Below, in pieces: positions 54,406 through 63,182 of a stretch of 64,000 nucleotides of DNA. Both the position numbers and the translations under genes were made by a program. This stretch comes from JAJRXR01 sp041987545. GTDB lineage: Bacteria > Planctomycetota > Phycisphaerae > Phycisphaerales > UBA1924. The stretch lies in NCBI GenBank assembly GCA_041987545.1, contig JBHIWH010000001.1, forward strand, positions 682,001 through 746,000. The letters run 5' to 3'. The notes under the pieces were generated by a model. The model was not told where the DNA came from. It saw nothing but the letters and a program-made list of their open reading frames with translations, and searched no databases. Each line of letters starts with the position of its first letter. The first letter of the stretch is position 1.

Positions 54406-55827
54406 TCAGCCGATTCGACTGACCCCCCCCATGTAGGGCCTCAACACCTCCGGCACGCTCACGCTGCCGTCCTCGTTCTGGTGCATTTCGAGGATGGGGA
54501 TCATGAGCCTGGGGCTGGCGGCGACGGTGTTGTTCAGCGAGTGGCAGAACGTCGTCTCGCCCTTGGTGTTCTCGCCGCCGGGGCGGGCCCGCATGTTCAG
54601 GCGCCGGCACTGGAAGTCGTACAGGCGGCTGGCCGAGTGCGTCTCGCCGAAGTCGCCCGCGGGCGTCGAGTTCTCGTCGTCCGGGTCGGACAGCTCGCCG
54701 CGGCCCGGCATCCAGCACTCGATGTCCACCATGTCCGCGTTCTTGACGCCCAGGTCGGCGGTGCAGCACTGCAGCAGGCGGTGGGGGAGGCCCAGGCTCT
54801 TCAGGAACTCCTCGACGAAGCCGATCATCTTTGAGTGCCAGGCGCGGGACTCTTGCTCGTCGGCCCGGCAGATGACGACCTGCTCGACCTTGTCGAACTG
54901 GTGGATGCGGTAGAGACCGGCCGTGTCCTTGCCCGCGGCGCCGGCCTCGCGCCGGAAGCACGTCGAGACCGTCACGTACTGCAGGGGGAGCTGATCCTCG
55001 TCGAGGATCTCGTTCTGGTGCAGGCCCATGAGGCCGACCTCGCCCGTGCCGGTCAGGAACAGGTCGTGCCCGCCGCCGCGGCTGGTCTCCTCGACGTGGT
55101 ACGCCTGCTCGCGCCCGGCCGGGAAGAAGCCGGTGCCGGTCATGGCTTCTTCGCGGACGAGGACGGGGACGGACATGGGCGTGAAGCCGTGGTTGTCGGC
55201 CATGAAGTCGATCGCGTAGCGGAGGATCGCCTGGTGCAGCCGCATGCCGGGGCCGGTGAGGATGTACGACCGCGTGCCGGCGAGCTTGACGCCCCGGGGG
55301 AAGTCCACCAGGCCCAGGTCCTTGCAGAGCTGGATGTGCGTCTTGGGCGCGAAGCCCCTGTTCTCCTGAAACGACTTGTCCCAGTCCCAGCCCTCGGGCG
55401 CCCAGCGCGACTTCTCGACGTTGTCGTCGGCCGACTTGCCGACCGGGACGTCGGCGTCCGGCGGCAGCGGGACCTGGAGCAGCAGCGCGTCCAGCTCGGG
55501 CGAGACCGCGTCGAGCTGTTCCTGGAGCCCGGCGATCTCGGCCTTGAGCCTCGCGGGCGCCGCCTTGAGCGACTCGACCTCGGACTCGATCGCGGCCTTC
55601 TCGTCGCCCTCGGCCTTCTTGAGCCGGCCCATCAGCTGCCCGATCTTCGGGCCCGACTCCTTCGCGAGCTTGTTCTGCTCGGCGCGGAGGGTCTCGGCCC
55701 GGGTCATCAGGTCGCGGCGGGAGGCGTCGAGCTCGAGGATGCGGTCGATGTCGACGTCGTAGTTCTTCTTGGCGGCGCCGTCCTTGAAGCGGGCCGGATC
55801 ATCGCGGAGGGCCTTGAGATCGATCAT
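54406..55827 (-). CDS. serS: Seryl-tRNA synthetase
   Basis: Charges tRNA-Ser with serine. The 473-residue class II synthetase has the N-terminal helical arm (about 1-115) that binds the long variable arm of tRNA-Ser. Motif 2 reads STCFRREAGAAGKDTAGLYR and motif 3 is NNTVAASPRLMIPILEMHQN, both in the class II core. The core starts around residue 180 and also has TGTGFFPAGREQAYHVEE. Length is slightly above the common 420-430, mostly because of the extended arm and connector. It is convergent with the lipoprotein gene and divergent from the FHA-GspE gene. Confidence 0.96.
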   Translation of the reverse strand: MIDLKALRDDPARFKDGAAKKNYDVDIDRILELDASRRDLMTRAETLRAEQNKLAKESGPKIGQLMGRLKKAEGDEKAAIESEVESLKAAPARLKAEIAGLQEQLDAVSPELDALLLQVPLPPDADVPVGKSADDNVEKSRWAPEGWDWDKSFQENRGFAPKTHIQLCKDLGLVDFPRGVKLAGTRSYILTGPGMRLHQAILRYAIDFMADNHGFTPMSVPVLVREEAMTGTGFFPAGREQAYHVEETSRGGGHDLFLTGTGEVGLMGLHQNEILDEDQLPLQYVTVSTCFRREAGAAGKDTAGLYRIHQFDKVEQVVICRADEQESRAWHSKMIGFVEEFLKSLGLPHRLLQCCTADLGVKNADMVDIECWMPGRGELSDPDDENSTPAGDFGETHSASRLYDFQCRRLNMRARPGGENTKGETTFCHSLNNTVAASPRLMIPILEMHQNEDGSVSVPEVLRPYMGGVSRIG

Positions 55828-55950
55828 GGGACGCGAGTCTAGGTCGGGCCGAGCGCAACTCGCGGCCAGGAAAGGGCGGGCCGGGGGTCGCGGGGCGGGG
55901 GGCGTTTGCTAGGATTGGGCCGCGGTGGAGGGAGGGCCCGGGACCCCGGC

Positions 55951-57618
55951 ATGAGCAAGCTCCAGATCCGGCTCGCGGACGGGCGTGGACGCCCCATCCG
56001 CCTCAAGGACGACCCGATCACGATCGGGCGTCACCCAGACAACCGCCTTCGTCTGAAGGACGACATGGCCTCGCGCCATCACTGCGTCATCGAGCCCGAC
56101 GGCCGGGGCGGGCACCGCCTGCGGGACCTGGGCTCGCGGAACGGGACCAAGCTCAACGGCATGCGGGTCACCGAGTCCCGCCTCGGTGATGGAGACTCGA
56201 TCCGCATCGGCGCGATCGAGTTCCTGGTCGAGGCCCGGGAGTCGGCCGTGCACGCCGCGGCGGCCCAGTCGGGCAACGGCAACGGCGAGAGCGAGACGGC
56301 CAGGGCGGTCTCCCGCGCCCGGTCCAAGGCGGCCGAGGACAACGCCGAGTGGGTCGCCGAGGTCCGGGGCGTGATCAACGCGATGCCCGCGCCCGAGTCG
56401 GGCGACGAGTCGCTCCAGCTCGTGGACGCCCGGGGCCAGAACACCTCGGCACTCGCCGGCGCCGCCGACGGGCCCCTGGCGATGAACCTGCTGCTCCGGG
56501 CGGCCAGCCGCACGCGCGCGACCGACATCCACGTCGAGCCCAAGGCGGACGTCTTCAACGTCCGCATGCGCGTGGACGGGCAGATGGTCTGGATCGTCGA
56601 GCTGCCCGTGAAGGTCGGCGAGCTGATGTCGGGCCTGATCAAGACGGCCTGCCACATGCAGGCCGCGGCCCGCGACGCGATCCAGGAAGGGCACTTCTCC
56701 TGCCGCTTCCCCGATCGCCGGTGCGAGTACCGCGTCAGCTTCACGCCCAGCGTGCACGGGCAGAAGCTGGTCATCCGCGTGCTCGACCAGCGCGGCGTGC
56801 CCATGGCCCTCTCGGACCTGGGCATGGTCGGGTACATGGAGGAGCGCATCCGGGCCGTCACCAACATGGACGCCGGGATGATCCTCGTCTGCGGGCCCAC
56901 CGGCTCGGGCAAGACCACGACCCTCTACAACGCCCTGCGGGAGATCGACCGGGACACGCGGAACGTCATCACGATCGAGGACCCGGTCGAGTACCAGCTC
57001 GAGGGCGTGACCCAGATCCCGATCGACGAGAAGAAGGGCAACACGTTCAACACGCTCCTGCGGAGCGTCCTCCGCCAGGACCCGGACGTGCTGCTGCTGG
57101 GCGAGGTCCGCGACGAGGAGACGGCCAGGACGGCGATGCAGGCCGCCATGACCGGGCACCTGGTGTTTTCGACCGTCCACTCCAAGGACTCGATCTCGGC
57201 GGTCTTCCGCCTGCTGGACCTGAAGGTCGAGCCCTACCTGGTCGCCAACTCCCTCAACCTGGTCCTGGCCCAGCGGCTGGTCCGCGTGCTCTGCGAGCAC
57301 TGCAAGCGGGAGATCCCGGTCCCCCCGGGCCTGAGCACGAAGATGGGCCGCTTCCTTGGCAACAAGAGGACGCTCCAGCAGGCCGTCGGGTGCAAGCGGT
57401 GCATCAACACGGGCTACCGCGGGCGCCAGGCGCTGTTCGAGCTCTTGGACGTCAACGACGAGCTGCGGGATTTGATTTTGTCGAACCCGAGCATCCAGGC
57501 GATGAAGAAGGTCATCGCCGAGGGGCTGTTCACGACGCTGAACCAGTACGGCTTCCGCCTGGCGGCCGAGGGCGTGACCTCGATGGACGAGGTCGAGCGC
57601 GTGACGGGGATGGGCTGA
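55951..57618 (+). CDS. FHA domain fused to a GspE/PilB-type secretion ATPase
   Basis: A 555-residue fusion. Residues about 1-95 form an FHA domain, a phosphothreonine reader, with ITIGRHPDNRLRLKDDMASR, the SRNGTKLNG loop and DGDSIRIGAIEFLVE. Residues about 165-555 are a type II secretion / type IV pilus assembly ATPase. It has RATDIHVEP, the Walker A CGPTGSGKTTTLYNALRE, the Asp box TIEDPVEYQLEGVTQIPID and the Walker B-like LLGEVRDEETA. The zinc tetracysteine CEHCKRE...CKRCINTGYRG is intact. This suggests a motor controlled by Ser/Thr phosphorylation. The ATG at 55951 fits the domain start; the longer frame has no better site. No other pilus genes are adjacent. Confidence 0.9.
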   Translation: MSKLQIRLADGRGRPIRLKDDPITIGRHPDNRLRLKDDMASRHHCVIEPDGRGGHRLRDLGSRNGTKLNGMRVTESRLGDGDSIRIGAIEFLVEARESAVHAAAAQSGNGNGESETARAVSRARSKAAEDNAEWVAEVRGVINAMPAPESGDESLQLVDARGQNTSALAGAADGPLAMNLLLRAASRTRATDIHVEPKADVFNVRMRVDGQMVWIVELPVKVGELMSGLIKTACHMQAAARDAIQEGHFSCRFPDRRCEYRVSFTPSVHGQKLVIRVLDQRGVPMALSDLGMVGYMEERIRAVTNMDAGMILVCGPTGSGKTTTLYNALREIDRDTRNVITIEDPVEYQLEGVTQIPIDEKKGNTFNTLLRSVLRQDPDVLLLGEVRDEETARTAMQAAMTGHLVFSTVHSKDSISAVFRLLDLKVEPYLVANSLNLVLAQRLVRVLCEHCKREIPVPPGLSTKMGRFLGNKRTLQQAVGCKRCINTGYRGRQALFELLDVNDELRDLILSNPSIQAMKKVIAEGLFTTLNQYGFRLAAEGVTSMDEVERVTGMG

Positions 57619-57629
57619 ACTCGCGACCG

Positions 57630-57869
57630 CTACTCCGCGCCGGGCAGAAACCCCATCCGGGCCAGGAACGCGGTCGCCTCGGCGATCTCGTGCCGCGTGA
57701 ACCCGACCAGCTCGGCGGGTGTGCGGCCCGTGGTCATGAGGGTCTGGGGCGGGGCGTACCGCCCATCGTGGTGGGCGGCGTAGCGCGTCGCGGCGGAGAA
57801 GGCGGCCTCGGCGGCCTCGAACAGGCGGTCGGCCGTCATCGGGTCGGGCGTGTCGGTGTGCTTCTTCAT
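57630..57869 (-). CDS. Small protein with strong ribosome-binding site
   Basis: A 79-residue soluble protein, hidden inside a much longer frame. AAAGGAGG lies 7 bases before the ATG at 57869, one of the best Shine-Dalgarno sequences in the window. This sets the start and makes it a real gene. The sequence has helical stretches (MTADRLFEAAEAAFSAATRY) and a C-terminal ELVGFTRHEIAEATAFLARM. It resembles no family I know. The stop lies 12 bases after the stop of the convergent FHA-GspE gene. It is upstream of nothing on its strand that it clearly serves. Confidence 0.72.
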   Translation of the reverse strand: MKKHTDTPDPMTADRLFEAAEAAFSAATRYAAHHDGRYAPPQTLMTTGRTPAELVGFTRHEIAEATAFLARMGFLPGAE

Positions 57870-57952
57870 GGCTCGTCCTCCTTTCGTCAGGCGTGAGCCA
57901 CACGGCACAACTGCTCTGCGCAGCCGGGCATTCCTCTCACCGTGATTCGAGA

Positions 57953-58771
57953 TCAGCAGCCGTCGGATTCGCCCGCTGGCCCGGCGCCGATCAGGCGTGC
58001 GTCCCGCCACGCCGGGAACTCGGCCCGCCAGGCCCGGAGGGCCGCCGGGTCGATCTCGACGCTCAGGACGCCGACCTCGTCGCCCAGCTCGCCCAGCACC
58101 TCGCCCCTGGGGGAGACCGCGATCGTGCCCCCGACGTAGTTGAGGTGCGGGTCGGGGCCCGTCCGGTTGACGGCCAGCACAAAGGCCTGGTTCTCGATGG
58201 CACGCGCCAGGGCCAGAGTGCGCCAGTGTGTCTGGCGGGCCTCTGGCCAGTTGGCCGCGATGACCAGCGTCTCGGCCCCCATCAGCATCCCCCGGCGGTA
58301 CAGCTCGGGGAACCGGAGGTCGTAGCAGATGGTCGGGCAGACACGGAGGGGCTCGGCCCCCCCGGGCGCGGGCCAGTCGAAGAGGAGGATCTCGTCGCCC
58401 CCGGTGAAAGCCTCGGGCTCTTTGCCGAATGAGAAGGGGTGGATCTTGCTGTAGTCGCACAGGACCTTGCGCCCTGGGGCTGCGGCGGTCAGGTTGTTGG
58501 TCGCGCGGGCGCAGTCGCAGTTCTTGACCGGGCGCCCGCCCAGGACGATCGCGTCCAGGTCGTCGGCCAGGTTCAAGAGATAGTCGAGTGTCTCGAGCGC
58601 GGAGGGCGCGGTGGTGTCGATGTTGAGCGAGAATCCGACGGCGAACATCTCGGGCAGGACGACCAGGTCGCCCGGCTCGATCGGCGCCGACGAGATGAGC
58701 CGATCGACCCGCCGGAAGTTCTCGCCCGGGTCCTCCCAGGCGATATCGGGTTGCACAAGATGAGCGCGCAT
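57953..58771 (-). CDS. Carbon-nitrogen hydrolase (omega-amidase type)
   Basis: A 272-residue enzyme of the nitrilase superfamily. The catalytic triad is visible. Glu is in VVLPEMFAVGF (near 43), Lys in KVLCDYSKIHPFSFGKE, and Cys in RVCPTICYDLRFPELYRRG. The last motif, with the SFGKE loop, is typical of omega-amidases (YafV/Nit2 type), which convert alpha-ketoglutaramate or alpha-ketosuccinamate to the keto acids. The exact substrate is inferred from these motifs only. It is divergent from maf. Confidence 0.88.
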   Translation of the reverse strand: MRAHLVQPDIAWEDPGENFRRVDRLISSAPIEPGDLVVLPEMFAVGFSLNIDTTAPSALETLDYLLNLADDLDAIVLGGRPVKNCDCARATNNLTAAAPGRKVLCDYSKIHPFSFGKEPEAFTGGDEILLFDWPAPGGAEPLRVCPTICYDLRFPELYRRGMLMGAETLVIAANWPEARQTHWRTLALARAIENQAFVLAVNRTGPDPHLNYVGGTIAVSPRGEVLGELGDEVGVLSVEIDPAALRAWRAEFPAWRDARLIGAGPAGESDGC

Positions 58772-58876
58772 TGTCGGTCAATAGTGGGCGCGGCGGCCGG
58801 TCCGGGCAACCGGGGGCGGCGCGGCCGGGTACGATCTCTCGTCGGGGGACGTGACGAGTCGGGAAGGCGGGGCGAT

Positions 58877-59539
58877 ATGGCCGGCATGCGGCTGCATCAG
58901 GCGGAAGAGCACGGCGGGGGCGGCGAGGGGCGGGGCGCCAAGATCCTGCTGGCCAGCCGATCACCCAGGCGGCGCGAGTTGCTCACGTCGCACGGGTACG
59001 AGTTCCGCGTGGGCGAGAGCGGCGTCGATGACGCCCTGCTCCGGGGCGACGACCGGGACGCGGCCAGCTGGGTGATGTCCATGGCCTTCCTCAAGGCCGC
59101 CGCCGCCCTGGCCAGGCACGGGTGCGACGGCTGGGCGACGCTCGTGCTCGGCGCGGACACCGTGTGCGTGGTGGACGGCGTCATGCTGGGCCAGCCCCAC
59201 GACGCGGGCGAGGCCGCCCGCATGATCGACCTGATGGCCGGGAGGGGGCACGAGGTGCTCACCGGCGTGGCGCTGGTGTGCCCGAGGACTCGTCGGCGCG
59301 ACCTGTTCATCGATCGCGCGAGCGTGAACGTCGGCCGAATCACGGAACCGATGCGAGACGAGTACGCCTCGTCCGGCCTCTGGCGGGGCAAGGCCGGGGC
59401 GTACAACCTGGCCGAGCGCCTCGAGGCCGGTTGGCCCATCGAGCACGACGGGGATGCGACGTCCATCATGGGACTGCCGATGGAGACGCTCGGTGCGCGG
59501 GTCGAGGCGTTCTTCGCGGCCTCGTCGGACGCGGCCTGA
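58877..59539 (+). CDS. maf: Maf-like nucleoside triphosphate pyrophosphatase
   Basis: Hydrolyses non-canonical or excess nucleoside triphosphates (dTTP/UTP or modified forms) to monophosphates. The 220-residue protein begins with an extra Gly- and His-rich leader of about 25 residues. The family motif KILLASRSPRRRELL follows. Further landmarks are LVLGADTVCVVDGVMLGQPH, GRGHEVLTGVALVCP and DEYASSGLWRGKAGAYN. The start is the ATG at 58877 with GGAAGG upstream; the ATG at 58886 is possible. The next gene is a small membrane protein on the same strand. Confidence 0.9.
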   Translation: MAGMRLHQAEEHGGGGEGRGAKILLASRSPRRRELLTSHGYEFRVGESGVDDALLRGDDRDAASWVMSMAFLKAAAALARHGCDGWATLVLGADTVCVVDGVMLGQPHDAGEAARMIDLMAGRGHEVLTGVALVCPRTRRRDLFIDRASVNVGRITEPMRDEYASSGLWRGKAGAYNLAERLEAGWPIEHDGDATSIMGLPMETLGARVEAFFAASSDAA

Positions 59540-59638
59540 GCGGCCCTTTCCCGGCGTCCGAGAACGCCCAGCCCGCACAGCCGGGCCGCCCGCGCCAATT
59601 CGGTCGCACATCTCCCTGGCCCGGGGTAGTGTCCATAT

Positions 59639-60085
59639 GTGAGCGACACGAGCACCATCGCGCCGGCGTGGGTCGTCCTGCCCGTGGCGGGGATCGCGCT
59701 GATCGTCCTGGCCGGCCACATGCAGGCGATGTGGGAGGCGGCGCGCCGTGGGGCCGTGCCCGCCAGCCGCGTCCGCATCCGCACGGTCAACGGCTTCGTG
59801 ATGATGGTCACGGCCTGCCTGGCCGCCTACGGCTTCGGGATCGTGACGCCGTCCGAGGCGGGCATGTTCGTGCTCGCGTGGTCCGCGGTCGCCGGGCTGA
59901 TCGGGATCGTCGTGATGCTCGCGGTGGTCGATGCGATGAACACGGCGAGGCTGTCGTGGCGGGTGCGGCGGGAGGCGCGGGAGATCCTCCGCGACCGCGT
60001 GGCGCGGGAGCTTGCCGAGGCGCGGGCCCAACGCCCGGGCGCCGATCGGCTACGCTTGCGTCATGACGACGCCGGCGAGGGCTGA
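59639..60085 (+). CDS. Small integral membrane protein
   Basis: A 148-residue protein with three likely transmembrane helices: WVVLPVAGIALIVLAGHM (about 11-28), VNGFVMMVTACLAAYGFGI (about 50-68) and MFVLAWSAVAGLIGIVVML (about 75-95). A basic cytoplasmic C-terminus follows (RRVRREAREILRDRVARE-like, rich in Arg and Glu). The start is a GTG at 59639. Its end overlaps the lpxK start by 23 bases, so the two are probably coupled. No function is known. A link to lipid A synthesis is only suggested by position. Confidence 0.65.
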   Translation: MSDTSTIAPAWVVLPVAGIALIVLAGHMQAMWEAARRGAVPASRVRIRTVNGFVMMVTACLAAYGFGIVTPSEAGMFVLAWSAVAGLIGIVVMLAVVDAMNTARLSWRVRREAREILRDRVARELAEARAQRPGADRLRLRHDDAGEG

Positions 60086-61130
60086 GCCGCGATCCGGGCC
60101 GGTCCCCGGTCCACTCGGACGAGCGCTGGCGGGTCTGTACGCACGGGAGATGGCCAGGCGGAACCGCCGGTATGACGCGGGCGTGGGCGTCGCGGACGTC
60201 GGGCGCCCCGTGATCTCGGTCGGCAACCTGTCGGTGGGGGGGACGGGCAAGACGCCGCTGGTGACCTGGATCGTCCGCCGCCTGCTGGCCGAGGGGCGCC
60301 GCCCCTGCATCGCGATGCGCGGCTACCGGGCCAAAGGCGGGATCGCGGACGAGGCGGCGATCTACCGACGCCGATTCCTCGATGTGCCCATCGTCGCGCA
60401 GCCCGATCGGCGCCAGGGGCTCGAGGAGCTGTTCGCGACGGTCGAGGGCCGACGCGTCGACTGCGTCGTCCTCGACGACGGGTTCCAGCACCGGCGGATC
60501 GCCCGGTCGCTCGACATCGTGCTCGTGGACGCGACGAGGTCGGCCTTCGAGGACGCGCTGCTGCCCGCGGGCTGGCTCCGCGAGCCGGTCGAGTCGCTCG
60601 CGCGGGCCGACGCCATCGTCGTGACCCACGCCGAGCACGAGGGGGCGCGGGTCGATGAACTCCGCGACCGCCTGGCCTCGATGGCGCCCGGGAAGCCGAT
60701 CGGCGTGACGCGGCACGTGTGGGGCGGGCTGGACGTGCAGCGCCACGGCGAGGACGAGACACAGGACCTGGAGTGGCTGGTGGGTCAGCGGGTCTTCGCC
60801 GTCTGCGCGATCGGGAACCCGGACGCGTTCCTGGCCGAGGCCGCCCGCGTGCTGGGCGATGGGCTGGTCGGCTCGGCGACGCTCCGGGACCACGACCCGT
60901 ACGCCGAGGGCACGGTGCAGCGCCTGATCCGACGAGCCCGGGGACTCAATGCTGACGTCATCCTGACGACGGAGAAGGACTGGGTGAAGCTGGCGCGGGT
61001 GCCCACACGCGAGTGGGCATGCGCCGTCGCCCGGCCCCGCCTGGAGCTGGCGTTCGACGGGGGGGAGGACGAGCTGGGCTCGCTGGTGACCGCGGCGGCG
61101 GTGGGGGACTCGGGCGGCGGGGGCTCGTAG
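60063..61130 (+). CDS. lpxK: Tetraacyldisaccharide 4'-kinase (LpxK)
   Basis: Phosphorylates the 4' position of the lipid A precursor disaccharide. The 355-residue enzyme has its P-loop VGNLSVGGTGKTPLVTWIV (about 52-70), the family motif AMRGYRAKGGIAD and the DDGFQHRRIARSLDIVLVDA stretch with its catalytic Asp. The N-terminus holds a short hydrophobic segment and the typical PLGRALAGLYAREMARRNRR. LpxK indicates that the organism makes lipid A. It overlaps the small membrane gene and is followed by hldE after 23 bases, consistent with an envelope operon. Confidence 0.95.
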   Translation: MTTPARAEPRSGPVPGPLGRALAGLYAREMARRNRRYDAGVGVADVGRPVISVGNLSVGGTGKTPLVTWIVRRLLAEGRRPCIAMRGYRAKGGIADEAAIYRRRFLDVPIVAQPDRRQGLEELFATVEGRRVDCVVLDDGFQHRRIARSLDIVLVDATRSAFEDALLPAGWLREPVESLARADAIVVTHAEHEGARVDELRDRLASMAPGKPIGVTRHVWGGLDVQRHGEDETQDLEWLVGQRVFAVCAIGNPDAFLAEAARVLGDGLVGSATLRDHDPYAEGTVQRLIRRARGLNADVILTTEKDWVKLARVPTREWACAVARPRLELAFDGGEDELGSLVTAAAVGDSGGGGS

Positions 61131-61153
61131 GATTGGGCCCGCTGGGGCGCCCC

Positions 61154-62707
61154 ATGAACGAACTGCTCGACAGGCTGGGATCGTGGGCCGAGTTCCGGGC
61201 GATCGTTGTCGGGGACTTCATGCTCGACCAGCTGGTCTACGGCGACGCCGAGCGGCTCAGCCAGGACGCCCCGGTGCCCGTCCTGAAGGTCGTCCGCCAG
61301 GAGGACCGCCCGGGCGGGGCGGCCAACCTGTGCCTGGACCTGGCCGCGATGAGGGGCCGCGTCACGGCCCTGGGCGCCGTCGGCGACGACGAGGCGGGCG
61401 GGGCGCTCCGTACTGCGCTCGAGCGCGAGGGCGTCGACGGCGGAGGCTTGGTCGTGGACGCGACCCGCCCGACGACGGTCAAACGGAACCTGATCGGCTT
61501 GGCCCAGGCGCGGCACCCGCAGAAGATGTTCCGGATGGACATCGAGTCCAGCGGCCCCCTGGGCGAGAGCGCCGAGGCGGCGCTGCTCGACGCGCTTGAC
61601 GCGGCGCTCGCGGCGGGCGCCGACGTGGTCTGTATCGAGGACTACAACAAGGGCGTCTGCTCGCCGCGCGTCTGCGGCGAGGTGATCAGCCGGGCACGAT
61701 CGGCGGGCGTGCCCGTCTTGGTCGATCCGGCCTCGGTCGAGGACTATTCGAAGTACGTCGGCGCCTCGGCGATCACGCCGAATCGCAATGAGGCCGAGCG
61801 CGCGACCGGGCTCAGGACCTGCGCCGAGGCGTCGGCCGACGAGAACGCGAAGGTCGCCCGCGCCCTGCTCGAGCCCCTGGGCTTGGAGGCCGTCGCGCTC
61901 ACGCTCGATCGGCACGGGGCGTTGCTGCTGACGGCCGAGGGCATCGAGCAGATCCCGACGGTCGCCCGCGAGGTCTACGACGTGACCGGCGCAGGGGACA
62001 TGTTCCTCGCCGGCCTGGCCGCGGGCCGGGCCAACGGGCTGTCGTGGGCCGACGCCGTCCGCTTGGCCAACGCCGCGTCCGGGCTCGAGGTCGAGGAGTT
62101 CGGCGTCGTCCCCATCCCCATCGAACGGATCCACCAGGAGATTCTCTCATTGCACCTCGGGCACGAGGGAACGCTGCTCACCCGGGAGCAGCTCGGCGTC
62201 CGCGTCGCGGCGGCCAGGCGGGCCGGGCGGCGGGTCGTCTTCACCAACGGGTGCTTCGACGTGCTGCACGCCGGCCACGTGGCGCTGCTGGAATCCGCGG
62301 CCGCCGAGGGCGACTTCCTCGTCGTCGCGATCAACTCCGATGAATCGGTCCGGGCCTACAAGGGCCCGACGCGCCCGGTGAACTCGCAGGCCGACCGGGC
62401 GACGGTGCTCGGCGCCCTGGCGGCCGTGGACGCCGTCGTCATCTACGACGAGGACACGCCCGTCGAGCTGCTCGAGGCGATTCGCCCAGACGTGCTGGTC
62501 AAGGGCGGGGAGTACGGCGAGGGGGAGATCCAGGGCGAGGGGCTCGTCACCGGCTACGGCGGGCGGGTCGTCCGCGTGCCGATGCGGGAGGGGCTCAGTT
62601 CGAGCCAGGTCCTGGCCCGGATGGGGCGCCCGGAGGCCGAGCGGGACCGGTCTGCGGAGGTCCACGCGAAGTATGTGCTGGACCGGACGCGTTCGGGCGA
62701 CCGATAG
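61154..62707 (+). CDS. hldE: Bifunctional heptose 7-phosphate kinase / adenylyltransferase (HldE)
   Basis: Makes ADP-heptose for the inner core of lipopolysaccharide. The 517-residue protein has both domains. The N-terminal kinase (about 1-320) is PfkB-like, with GDFMLDQLVYGDAERLSQDA, and the anion-hole motif YDVTGAGDMFLAGLAAG with the catalytic Asp. The C-terminal nucleotidyltransferase (about 370-517) has VFTNGCFDVLHAGHVALLE, with the H-x-G-H motif, and VNSQADRATVLGALAAVDAV. The order and lengths are those of E. coli HldE. It is directly after lpxK, completing a lipid A-to-core pair. Confidence 0.97.
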   Translation: MNELLDRLGSWAEFRAIVVGDFMLDQLVYGDAERLSQDAPVPVLKVVRQEDRPGGAANLCLDLAAMRGRVTALGAVGDDEAGGALRTALEREGVDGGGLVVDATRPTTVKRNLIGLAQARHPQKMFRMDIESSGPLGESAEAALLDALDAALAAGADVVCIEDYNKGVCSPRVCGEVISRARSAGVPVLVDPASVEDYSKYVGASAITPNRNEAERATGLRTCAEASADENAKVARALLEPLGLEAVALTLDRHGALLLTAEGIEQIPTVAREVYDVTGAGDMFLAGLAAGRANGLSWADAVRLANAASGLEVEEFGVVPIPIERIHQEILSLHLGHEGTLLTREQLGVRVAAARRAGRRVVFTNGCFDVLHAGHVALLESAAAEGDFLVVAINSDESVRAYKGPTRPVNSQADRATVLGALAAVDAVVIYDEDTPVELLEAIRPDVLVKGGEYGEGEIQGEGLVTGYGGRVVRVPMREGLSSSQVLARMGRPEAERDRSAEVHAKYVLDRTRSGDR

Positions 62708-62714
62708 GCGCAGG

Positions 62715-63182
62715 ATGCCGAGCGGGCGCCCAGAGCGGTGCGTGCACGTCGCGGTCGTCGACCCGCGGTACGCCGGTCCGATCCTCGCGGGCGAGAAGAC
62801 GATCGAGGCGAGGTTCGGCCAGACCCGCCGGGCGCCCTACGGCCGGGTGCACGCGGGCGATCGCATCTACTTCAAGAAGCGCTCAGCCGGGTACTTCGCC
62901 GCCGCGGAAGTCGAGCGCGTGCTCACGCTCTCGGAGCTGAACCCGGACGCCGTCGATGACGTCCGCGACGCCTTCGGCGACCGGATCGGCGGGACGGACG
63001 AGATCTGGCGCCAGATGCGGCATCGCCGCTACGCGACGCTTGTGACGATCTCCGGCGTGACGCCGACCGACGAGGGGCCCGACCTGAACAGGTGGGTCGG
63101 GTCGGCGAGGCGCTCGGGCTGGCACGTGCTGCCCGCCGAGGCGGCCCTCAAAACCGGTCCCGCAGTCAGCGCCAGTCGATGA
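62715..63182 (+). CDS. ASCH-domain-like protein
   Basis: A 155-residue soluble protein whose first 90 residues resemble the ASCH fold, a beta-barrel with a positively charged cleft that binds RNA or modified nucleosides. The characteristic stretch is GPILAGEKTIEARFGQTRRA, then HAGDRIYFKKRSAGYFAAAE. The rest has helices (DAVDDVRDAFGDRIGGTDEI) and a C-terminal segment of unknown kind. The ATG at 62715 lies 7 bases after the hldE stop, so it is probably in the same transcript. Its last 17 bases overlap the convergent oxidoreductase gene. A link to RNA or coactivator binding is inferred from the fold only. Confidence 0.72.
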   Translation: MPSGRPERCVHVAVVDPRYAGPILAGEKTIEARFGQTRRAPYGRVHAGDRIYFKKRSAGYFAAAEVERVLTLSELNPDAVDDVRDAFGDRIGGTDEIWRQMRHRRYATLVTISGVTPTDEGPDLNRWVGSARRSGWHVLPAEAALKTGPAVSASR

